DNA of 64,000 nucleotides from Thermothielavioides terrestris NRRL 8126. Its lineage: Eukaryota > Ascomycota > Sordariomycetes > Sordariales > Chaetomiaceae. The first letter of the stretch is position 1, and each line of letters starts with the position of its first letter. Location: contig NC_016458.1 of assembly GCF_000226115.1 (NCBI RefSeq), positions 4,808,001 through 4,872,000 of the forward strand, given 5' to 3'. Under the pieces are notes generated by a model that was not told where the DNA came from, made no database searches, and was given only the letters and a program-made list of their open reading frames with translations. Made by a program: the position numbers and the translations under genes. Positions 10,114 through 18,838 of this stretch are shown here, in pieces.

Positions 10114-12763
10114 CTACCCAGCACCCCCCACAACAGCACCACCCCCCCTCTCCACCTCCACCGCAACCACCTCCCCGGCATACGCAAGATACACCCCCTC
10201 GGCGCTCCCGCAATCGACATCCACCCCGCCCCCGCCCCCTCGCACTCGCAGCGCCCCAAGGTCCACGAACCCCCGCGGACGGGCGGCGCAGACGGTTTCC
10301 GCCCGCCGTCGCGGCAGCCACTGGATCCGGACACAGACAGCGGGGGCGGGTAAGCGGGAGCAGCCGGGTCGCGTGGCCAGGGAGCGGATGAGTTCGGTGT
10401 GGATTGTGATCAGGCCTGCGGCGGCGGTGAAGGACGGGAGGGTGGTGGTGGTGGTCTTGGGGTTGTCGAGGCGGAGGGTGAGGGGTTGTCCGCGGGTGAG
10501 GGTGAGGGTGTGGGGTAGGGGGTGTGATGTTCTTGGCTCTGGCTCTGGCTCTGTTTCTGGCTCGGGCAAGGAGGCTGGCTCTGGCTCCGGCAAGAAGGCT
10601 GGGTTTGGCTCCGGTAGGGGGGCTGGCTCCGGCTCCGGCAAGGAGGCTGGGCCTGGGACGGAGTTGGTCAGGATGGGTTCTGGTTCGGCCGCTGGCGTTG
10701 GGTTTTGTTTGGGGATTAGTTTGGCGGCTGGCTGTGTGCATGAATCGGGTACCTGGACCTGTGCTGGTTCTGAGAACGGGTCTGGTTCGATTTCCGGTGC
10801 TGGCCCCGACTCCGTCCCCAATTCTGCCCCCTCTTCGGACCCCGGTAATGACCCTGGTTCTTGTACTCTTATTCCTGCTTCACTCAGCACTGACTGTCGT
10901 GCCGGCGGGCCGAGAACAGTGTCGCTCTTCGTCAGGTCGAGGCGAGGCTCCGTTGCCTCGTCCGATGTTCCAGTTGAGTCGACCACCCGGCTCGGAGGTT
11001 GGCCATTAACCGTCAGAGCAGACAGCTGAAGTTGAGGATGTCCTTGAGGCTCCGGGCTCGGCAATCCGGGCGTGTCCAGGCCGCAGGCCCGACTCACCGG
11101 CAGGCTAACAGCTGAGATCTGCGGTTTGGAGGGAACGAGGGGTGGGACTGGAGCAGGTGCGATGTCGGGACTTTCTGCACTTGGCTCGGAAACAGAAGGA
11201 TGGTGCCCGTCCGGTGGGCGTTGCTCGGCCTCCTCTACTGCTGGTTCGGCCGCCACGTCCGTGTCAGGAGGCCCGGCCGGTGGCACAAAACCCGGCAGTG
11301 ATGGCGGTGACGTCGAAAGTTTGAAAACCGTGCTTTCGTTTTGGTTTCGGGATAACACCAGACCCGCACGGGGAGAGGCTATGAGCCCCTGGATAATGCC
11401 TCTGATCTCGACCTCCAGCGACTTGTTGAGCTGGGCCTGAGCGTGGTTGAGGCTAGGAAGCGAAGGGAGGCGCCATCCGGGGTAGAGATTGCCGTGAGTC
11501 CTGGGCATGTGGAACTTGCCATGAACTTGGACGAACAGGTTGCAAAGGTAGCAGGCGTCTTTGCTTGAGCAGATGAAGCGTGGCATCCGGGCAACTGGAT
11601 GAAGCTCGTAGTAGCACACGATTTGTACTTCGGCATGGACACGCGATTCCTGAACCGCTTTCCGCATGTTGGAAAGAAAAACTGAGTTTTTCTCATTCAA
11701 AAAGCGTAGACGAGAACTGATGTTCGTCTTTCCGAAGACATTTGAGGCGCCGCTCTCATAACGGGAGAGGCAGCTTGCGAGACTGCACTGGGGAGGTATG
11801 ACCAAGCTCCTGGCGTAGAGTTGGGAGTCGAGACTAACGGTCACAACGTCTGTCTCTTTGAAGATACCGGAGGTCTTGGCTGTGTGGAACAGGTACAGGG
11901 TGCACTCCAAATAATGAGCGGTCTTGGCTAAGCGCTTGACGAGGCCCGCTTGTATTGACGGATTGAGGTCCCTGGGACTAAGCCCGTGGAAGATTCGGTC
12001 GAAATCACTGATCTTGTTGAGCCGATGAGCCGCACGAAGAACGCCCTTTATGTGCTCTGGAATAACCTCCTCCTGGCAGGTTTCCAGACTTGCCAGACGG
12101 TCCAGAAAACGTTCGGCATTCTTGGCGAAGTCGTTCACGTCAGATCCAAACCGTCTGCGAAGACCGTGTCTGCGAACGGCGTTAAGTGCTTCCTGAAGAA
12201 GCGAGCCTAGAAAGGCCCTTCCCGTTTTGCTGTACCTTGCGTCGGATCGCTTCGAATTTATTCGGCCGAGGATACGATGCTTGCACATGCGAACGACAGC
12301 ATCGAGGATCAAGTCCTCCAGAATGGTATCCTCCTCTGTCTCGGCCGCATTAGTAGAACACTCAGGGAATATTTCGGTGCAAAGACGCACCCCTGTTGGC
12401 CCGGGACAGATGGCCAAGGATTTCCTCAAGGCCGGTCTTGATACGTGCGAGGATGCCGGTCTTAGACTCCGGGTTTTGCTTGTTTACAGCAACGACGACT
12501 CGGATTCCACGCCCACTCGCCAGCTCCTCGACGCAGGCGGCCACAACATCAGTCGCATCATCAGATATGCCAGAGAGAAACGCGAATGCGCTCGTTAGGT
12601 CAAGCTCTTGTGCGGGCGAGAGGGCCCGTTTCGAAGTGTCAGTGTCCGCGGCAGTTGGCCATGGATTCTCGTGAGGAGCAGTAGGAGATGGACGGAGCAG
12701 AGAAAGAAGGGCGATGTTCTCGGCGAGGAGCAGACTTTGGCGCTGTTGCTTTGTGGACGGCAT
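10114..12763 (-). CDS. OTT_1508-like deaminase-fold protein (fungal, function unknown)
   Basis: Exons 12391-12763 and 10114-12335 on the minus strand are joined across a 55 nt intron (GTGCGT, branch CTAAT, CAG), giving 864 residues. The centre carries HAEVQIVCYYE (about 358-368) and CSSKDACYLCNLF (about 380-392), then HGKFHMPRTHGNLYPGWRLP. The HAE plus CxxC arrangement is the zinc site of the cytidine-deaminase-like fold, and the whole signature matches my memory of the OTT_1508-like deaminase family, expanded in fungi. A long Pro/Glu/Ser-rich linker follows, with LPEPEPA-type repeats, and then a small C-terminal segment (VRIQWLP...VDLGAL...VYLAYAGEVV) that looks like a conserved beta-rich tail. 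The substrate is unknown. The C-terminal end is the least certain part. RMT2 lies upstream on the same strand. Confidence 0.75.
10556..10660. repeat. Imperfect tandem repeats coding for Pro-Glu-rich linker
   Basis: Several imperfect copies of a unit containing GGCAAGGAGGCTGGCTC (plus strand) fall inside the deaminase-like gene and encode LPEPEPA-like repeats on the minus strand. The register is maintained, so the array is read as coding. Confidence 0.6.
12336..12390 (-). other. 55 nt intron of the deaminase-like gene
   Basis: The frame changes between the two exons. A canonical intron explains it: GTGCGT donor, TACTAAT branch point and CAG acceptor, joining phase 1 to give ...LSRANREEDTILEDL. 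A sequencing frameshift is therefore not needed. Confidence 0.75.
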
Positions 12764-13126
12764 ATCAGGCTGACTACAGGCATGGGATCACAGGGACGAA
12801 CGCGGCGCAAGAGTAGAGACGGCTCTCGGGAAGCGGAGGGGATACCGAAGTAATTGCGGGCGGTCTCCGTGGCAAGCATTGTTTTGTGCTTTCGTAGGCC
12901 TCCGCTGATAATCGCTGGAGTCGTCTGCGTGATTACCAAGTTGGCGCTGTCGGTGGACAGCACGATAAATGGGAGGGGCGTTCCATTGCGCAGGTTCTGA
13001 GCAAGGCTGCATGCAGGTCATGCACTGAGGCCTACACCGGCCGTGGCAGACCTGCGAGCCTTGCTCAGAGGCAGCCTTTCCGGCCACTCACACTCAAGGA
13101 TTCCGTTTGCAAGGCCAGGGCGACTG
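12764..13126. other. Intergenic region between deaminase-like gene and RMT2
   Basis: 363 bp between two minus-strand genes. It should hold the RMT2 3' UTR and the deaminase-like gene promoter. I see no additional gene. Confidence 0.45.
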
Positions 13127-14587
13127 TCAACCCAGGAACGTGCAAATCGGCAGGCGATATTCTACCAAGTTGTCAGCAGCAAGTCGGAAGCCAAGCGGAG
13201 CAGAGCGCTTACTGTCGAGCGTCCAATACCGTCTCTTCACCCCCTCCCATTCGCCCTTGCCAGCTTCAGCCAGATGTGACATGTCAACATCGATTACCTT
13301 CCAATCGACATCCAGGCCGGCATCGGCGAGATGCAGCTCGGCCACCTTGGTGTAGACATCGTAGCAGATCCGGCGGTCGGCACCGAGACCGTTAAAGAAG
13401 CTGAACCGGCCCTGGCCGTCCAGGAGGCCGGGAATGAACTCGGTGAAGAACATGCGTAGCTGCGAGTAGTCTTCGCCAAAGGTGTCGAAGTAGATGGCGT
13501 CGTATGTGTGTCCCTGCTGGAGCAACTCCTGACACACATCCTGCCACTTCCCGTTGTAGACTTTGAAGGCGCCCGGGGCCGGACCGCTTTCCTCCCAAGC
13601 GGAGCCGAACTTGGAGCTCGGGCTGGCAATGTGTTCCAAGACGCCGGGATGGGCTTCGATGATGTGGTGGCAGGCAGGTTTGGTTTCGGCAAACATGGTG
13701 TCGATGATGCCCATGCCGAAGCCGATGTTGAGAATTCTCTTCCCCGGCTGTTTATCCGGCAGCAGAGCATCGACACTCTGGCGCATGATGTCGGTTTCCC
13801 ATGCCATCATGACGCCGTTCCCGTCCTCGTCCACCAGCTTCCCGTCCGAGTACGTCAGCTTCGACCGCAAGTATGCCTCCGAATTGACATCGGCATTGGT
13901 GTCGTCCTTGGGTGGTTGGAACCTCGGCCCGTCCAGCTGCTGCTCCTGGTCCTGCTCTGCTTCCGCCTCTGCCTCGTCCTCTTGTACCGCCCCATTCTGC
14001 CCACTGCCCTCCACATCAACCAGCTCCGGCGCCTCGTCGCCGTCCTCTTCACTGACCACGACCATGTCCGCATCGGCACCGGCGCCGGCACCAGCACCGG
14101 CTTCCACATCCACCACCTCAAGATCCTCCCCATCCTCCCCATCCTCCCCGACACTCCCCAACTCCTCGTACCCCTCCAGCACGCCAAACAACATCTCGGC
14201 CCTCACGCCGGCCTCTACGCACAGATTATACAGCTCGACGCGCCCCAGCCGCTGGGCCACGCAGCCGGGCGTCTCGTTGCGGTCGTCCACGTCATTCCAG
14301 ATGGCGCCCCACAGCAGCAACTCGTGGACGGTCTGGCGGGCGGCCTCCAGGTCGGCCGGGTCATCGTCTTCTGCGGGGGCGCCGCAGGCGCGGATGGCGG
14401 CGTGCAGCGGGGTCTCGCCGGTGGTCGGGTCCTGGACGCTGGCGCGGCCGGGCGCGTCGAGCAGCTTCTTGACGGCGGCGACGTCGTGCGCCCAGGCGGC
14501 CGTCAGGATGCGCTGGGTCTCGGCGGGGCAGGACGGGGAGATGCGCGCCGAGATGGTGTCGTCGGCGTGGGCGGCGGGGTCGGGCAT
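13127..14587 (-). CDS. RMT2: Protein arginine N5 (delta)-methyltransferase RMT2
   Basis: Exons 13213-14587 and 13127-13161, separated by a 51 nt intron, give 469 residues ending WTLDKYRLPICTFLG, the family ending. The N-terminal third has ankyrin-like units (GETPLHAAIRA; DDRNETPGCVAQRLG), followed by an acidic, Ala/Gly-rich spacer. The methyltransferase core shows motif I ILNIGFGMGIID, the post-I acidic segment HHIIEAHP, and YDAIYFDTFGEDY. RMT2 methylates the delta nitrogen of an arginine in ribosomal protein uL11 (yeast Rpl12) using S-adenosylmethionine; this is family knowledge. The intron has no in-frame stop, so an unspliced reading would insert 17 residues just before the conserved C-terminus. 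The gene is divergent from VTC4. Confidence 0.93.
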   Translation of the reverse strand: MPDPAAHADDTISARISPSCPAETQRILTAAWAHDVAAVKKLLDAPGRASVQDPTTGETPLHAAIRACGAPAEDDDPADLEAARQTVHELLLWGAIWNDVDDRNETPGCVAQRLGRVELYNLCVEAGVRAEMLFGVLEGYEELGSVGEDGEDGEDLEVVDVEAGAGAGAGADADMVVVSEEDGDEAPELVDVEGSGQNGAVQEDEAEAEAEQDQEQQLDGPRFQPPKDDTNADVNSEAYLRSKLTYSDGKLVDEDGNGVMMAWETDIMRQSVDALLPDKQPGKRILNIGFGMGIIDTMFAETKPACHHIIEAHPGVLEHIASPSSKFGSAWEESGPAPGAFKVYNGKWQDVCQELLQQGHTYDAIYFDTFGEDYSQLRMFFTEFIPGLLDGQGRFSFFNGLGADRRICYDVYTKVAELHLADAGLDVDWKVIDVDMSHLAEAGKGEWEGVKRRYWTLDSKRSAPLGFRLAADNLVEYRLPICTFLG

Positions 14588-15587
14588 TGGGTTCGAGGAG
14601 GGGTGGGTTAGGTTGTGAGATTGAGGTATCTGTATCCGTATCCGTATCCCGCCTCGACCAGTTGTTTCCGGAAATTTAGCTAAGAACAGTCTTAGTGGAC
14701 CCGGATAGATTCAGTGCACTAGTGTACGGATTATAAGTACACGAGCGATGAAAACGATCCGAAGCCGTAACTCGGCGTTGCAGCATTCCTTGCACACCAC
14801 GCACGAAAATTTAGGACGCATTCAACTGGCCTCCCAAATGCTCTGCCTGAGAGACGTCATCCACCCCACCTCACTCAGGTACCTTAGGTACCTAACCTAC
14901 CGAGTACCGTGCCAGGGAGCTCATCCCACGCAACCTACACTACACTATACACTACACTACACTACACTAGTGTAGTGTAGGCCCGGTTCTGTGGTTAGAG
15001 TAACTAGTGTATGTATGTATCGTTACTGTGTACTGTGGTAAGGTCGATCCCTCTGTTCCCTGCCCAGCCCAATTCGCCAATGATCGCGTGCAGTTTGTGA
15101 ACGTGTTCGCTGCTCTATGCATGGCCCCCGGCAGCTCAGCTTTGCCGAGCTAACGTGAGTTCCAATTGTAATAAACAACATCCATCATTGTCCTCTGCAC
15201 ATATAATTAGGTTATGATCAATCAACCTACGACTGGAAACGCTCAGTTGAGACGAAGGCGAAGCGAGAGCATGGACCTCGAGCAGATGACCCGAGCAGGA
15301 ATTGATATCTGATAACATTACCTTCAGGCCGATAGTGTACGGGGCACGAACCGAGTGGAGCTTCTTCGCCTACCAGCAGGTTCCCAGCTCCACGAGGCAA
15401 GCGTGGAGCTAAACGTTAGAGTGGCGAGCTCTGGGCGTTCTTGCGAGTTGCTCGCCGGCCGCGGTCGCGGGTGCCCCGCCCCATGGTGCTGATCGTGCAT
15501 GACCTCAAGAACCGCTCCCAACGCCTGCACAGCCAGCGTAGCCGCAACCGCAACCCCCACTGGCGAGCTCCCCCCGGCGTCGTCGTC
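14588..15587. promoter_or_regulatory. Divergent promoter region RMT2 / VTC4
   Basis: 1 kb with no convincing gene. It contains GTATCC-type short repeats near 14630-14650, a GGTACCTTAGGTACC motif at 14879-14893, a 24 bp perfect palindrome at 14957-14980 next to ACACT microsatellite units, and two CACGTT (minus strand) motifs at 15100-15105 and 15152-15157. An ATG in frame with VTC4 lies at 15483. Confidence 0.5.
14957..14980. repeat. 24 bp perfect palindrome in ACTAC/GTAGT microsatellite
   Basis: Twelve bases (CTACACTACACT) are followed at once by their exact reverse complement (AGTGTAGTGTAG). Several ACACT-type units precede it. The DNA could extrude as a cruciform, and it is a possible site of repeat instability. 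Confidence 0.8.
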
Positions 15588-18272
15588 ATGAAGTTCGGCG
15601 AGCAGCTCCGGTCGAGCGTCATCCGCGAGTACCAATGGTACTACATCGACTACGACGGCCTCAAGGCCGACCTCAAGCACCCCAGCGGGCCCTTCCAGCA
15701 GCAGCAACAACAACAACAACAACAACATGACAGCGCCAGCGCCAGCGCCAGCCCGCGCCCGGGCAGGCAGCCGCGCCGCGAGTGGACCGAGGACGATGAG
15801 AGCCGCTTCGTTAGCAAGCTCGAGGCCGAGCTCGACAAGGTACACACCAAGCAGCAGGTCAAGGCCATGGAGATCTCGCGCCGCATCGCCGTCAGCGAGC
15901 GCGAGGTGCGCGACGTCGTCAACCGCCTGAACGAGCGCGGCCTCGGCCAGGACGGCCCCAGTGAGGAGGAGTTCATGCTGCTCGAGGAGGACCTGAGCGA
16001 CATCATCGCCGACGTCCACGACCTCGCCAAGTTCGTGCAGCTCAACTACACCGGCTTCTACAAGATCATCAAGAAGCACGACAAGATGACCGGCTGGCAC
16101 CTGCGGCCCGTCTTCAACACCCGCCTCAAGGCGAAGCCATTCTATAAGGAGAACTACGACGCCTCGGTCGTGAAGCTGTCCAAGCTTTACGACCTGGTCC
16201 GCACCCGCGGGAACCCCGTCAAGGGCGACAGCGCCGCCGGCGGCAGCCAGGCCAGCTTCGTCCGCCACACCACCAAATACTGGGTCCACCCCGACAACGT
16301 AACCGAGCTCAAGCTGATCATCCTGAAGCACCTGCCCGTGCTGGTGTTCAACGCGAGCAAGGAGTTCGAGGAGCAGGACACCGCCATCACGTCCATCTAC
16401 TATGACAACCCGGACACCTGGGAGCTGTACGAGGGCCGGCTGAAGAAGACGGAGGGCGCCGAGGCCATCCGGCTGCGCTGGTACGGCGGCATGCAGAGCG
16501 AGACCATCTTCGTCGAGCGCAAGACCCACCGGGAGGACTGGACCGGCGAAAAGTCGGTCAAGGCCCGCTTCTCGCTCAAGGAGAAGAACGTGAACGCCTA
16601 CCTGCGTGGCGAGCTTCTCCCGGCCGCCATCTTCGAGAAGGCGCGCAAGGAGGGCAAGAAGTCGGAGAAGGCCATCGCCGAGGACGAGCGGCTGGCCCGC
16701 GAGATCCAGTGGTCCGTCCTCAAGAATGGCTACAAGCCCGTGTGCCGGTCCTTCTACCACCGCACCGCCTTCCAGCTGCCGGCCGATGCTCGCGTGCGCA
16801 TCTCGCTGGACACGGAGCTCACCATGGTGCGCGAGGACAACCTCGACGGCGTGAGGAGGTCCGGCGATAACTGGAGACGCATGGACATCGGCATCGACTA
16901 CCCCTTCTCCCAACTGCCGCCCGGAGACGTCGTCCGGTTCCCCTACGCCATCCTCGAGGTCAAGCTGCAGACGCAGCTCGGCCAGGAGCCCCCGGAATGG
17001 GTGCGCCAGCTGACGTCCAGCCACCTCGTCGAGGCCGTTCCCAAGTTCTCCAAGTTCATCCACGGCGTGGCCTCCCTCTTTCCCGACAGGATACACCTGC
17101 TTCCGTACTGGATGCCGCAGATGGACGTCGACATCCGCAAACCCGTGACGCACGATTTCGGCATCAAGCGGCTAGAGAACTCGGCCACGACGTCGATATC
17201 CGACGACGAAGACGACGATTACGACTCGGACGACGAACCGCAACAGCCACGGCCCTCGACCGCGGCGACCGGCGCAGCCGCCGAGTCGAGCGCCGCCGCG
17301 GCGAGGAACGGCCGGGCGGCGTCGGCGCTGCCGACCGACATCGAGGACCAGACGACCGACCGACCGCCGGCCGGCGGCAGCGACGACACGTACCTGTACG
17401 ACTCGGAGGACGAGGCCGACGACGAGGACAGGCTGGCGGAGGCGCGCAGGGTGGGCGGCTGGACGTACTACAGGACGCGCGTCGCGACGTCGGCGAACGC
17501 CGCGCTCCGCGGCGCGTGGTGGCTGCTCACGGCGCTGGTGCCGCGCCCGCGCGCGACCGAGCTGCCGCGGAACGCCCGGCTGGAGTCGCTGCTTGGTGCC
17601 GGCGAGATCCAGCACAAGCGGTTCAAGGCGCCCAAGGGCAAGAAGATCTATGTCCCTGTGCGTGTCGAGCCGAAGGTTTACTTCGCGGCCGAGAGGACGT
17701 TCCTGGGATGGGTGAGTCTCTCGGATTTTTTTCTTTCTTTTTTCTTCTCCCTCCTTTGCTGACCCGATCCCGCCGCGGGGGGGATGCAGCTCGAGTACTC
17801 CATCTACATCGGCACCATCGCCGTGACGCTGCTCAACTTCAGCACGCGGCACGGCAGCGGCGCCTCGTTCGCCGCCGCCGCCGCCTTCACGCTGCTCGCC
17901 ATCATGTCGCTGTGCTACTCGGTCGTCATCTACCTGTACCGCAGCCGCGCCATCCGCACCCGCCGCGTCGCCCGCTACTACGATAAGGTTGGGCCGAGCG
18001 TGCTGTGCGGCGCGCTGTTCGTCGCGGTCGCGCTGAACTTTGCGCTCGAGGGGAAGAGCAGGAAACCTGTGGTAGCGCGAGGCGAGTGGTGGTGGCGCCG
18101 GCTTTGGGGTATGTATGTATTGTCTGGATGGCGAGAAGGGACTGGATGGTTGGTGTTGGGGAAAAAGGGGCACGGCGGTGTTATGTGTGCTGTGCTTTTT
18201 GGGTATTATGGAACCGCATGCGAGAGCGACGGGGAGTTATGTCTCCATACAGCACTAGACTGTATCATCTGA
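15588..18272 (+). CDS. VTC4: Vacuolar transporter chaperone 4, polyphosphate polymerase
   Basis: Exons 15588-17711 and 17790-18272 (78 nt intron) encode 868 residues. The start [10 protein letters not shown] is the near-invariant SPX start. Order: an SPX domain (1 to about 165, with KIIKKHDK), the TTM catalytic tunnel ([57 protein letters not shown]), an acidic disordered linker, the [20 protein letters not shown] segment, and three membrane helices. VTC4 makes polyphosphate from ATP and passes it into the vacuole; SPX senses inositol pyrophosphates. Q37-Q46 is a polyglutamine tract inside SPX that yeast lacks. An in-frame ATG at 15483 would add 35 residues. The tail after the third helix (about 55 residues) has no clear match, so the 3' end is uncertain. 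Confidence 0.95.
15696..15726 (+). repeat. CAG/CAA tract encoding polyglutamine in the SPX domain
   Basis: Mixed CAG and CAA codons give ten consecutive Gln residues in the VTC4 SPX domain, followed by GCCAGC repeats (Ala-Ser). This is a length-variable tract by nature. Confidence 0.85.
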
Positions 18273-18838
18273 TATGTATCAACAACGGCAGCATTACTTC
18301 CGCAGAACAGGTTGAGCAGTCGTCCGATGAGTGGCCGCCAGTTCGGCGAGCCGAGTCCTCGGCGAACTCCACTTGCTGCGTGGGCCCCGCCGCTCGATGT
18401 GGATGCCGGAGGTGAAATAAGATTTTGGATGCCGGCCTGATGATGGAAAGAGCTGAGACAAAAAAAATTTCTTTTCAATTGGGTAGCCCCGGACTGGTCC
18501 ATCCAAGATGGGCGGCCATCACTCGGCGGGCCGCGTGGCTTGCGCCCGAAAACCCCATCAGGGTCTCCAAGCGACATCGGACGCCGGATGGGGACTCGGC
18601 ACCTTTGTGTCTACACAGTAGTGTATTTCGTAGATCTACATTCCGCTCACTTGGAAATTGATCGCGTGGGCGTTGTGGTCTCTGAGCGCGTAATTCACAG
18701 GGTGAATTCCTTCAGCATCACTGCCGAGGCCACTCCCATCACCAACTTTGTCTTTCGTTTATTCATTACCCACTCCCTTCTTAAAGAAGCAAGCCGCTAC
18801 ACAGGGCCCCAACGGCGAGGTTAGTAAGAACGGGGAAG
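18273..18838. other. Intergenic region VTC4 / Met-7-type gene
   Basis: 566 bp between two plus-strand genes, holding the VTC4 3' UTR and the next promoter. No gene or repeat recognised. Confidence 0.45.

Noticed and set aside
12336..12429. Apparent frameshift in the deaminase-like gene
   Set aside because: A 55 nt canonical intron with a CTAAT branch point explains the change of frame.
13508..14611. Two long plus-strand frames (367 and 351 codons) opposite RMT2
   Set aside because: Low-complexity translations produced by strong third-position GC of RMT2; no domain or start context.
15324..17153. 609-codon open frame antisense to VTC4
   Set aside because: It is the GC-rich mirror of the VTC4 exon; its Leu/Val/Ala/Gly/Asp-rich composition follows from reversed codons and it matches no domain.
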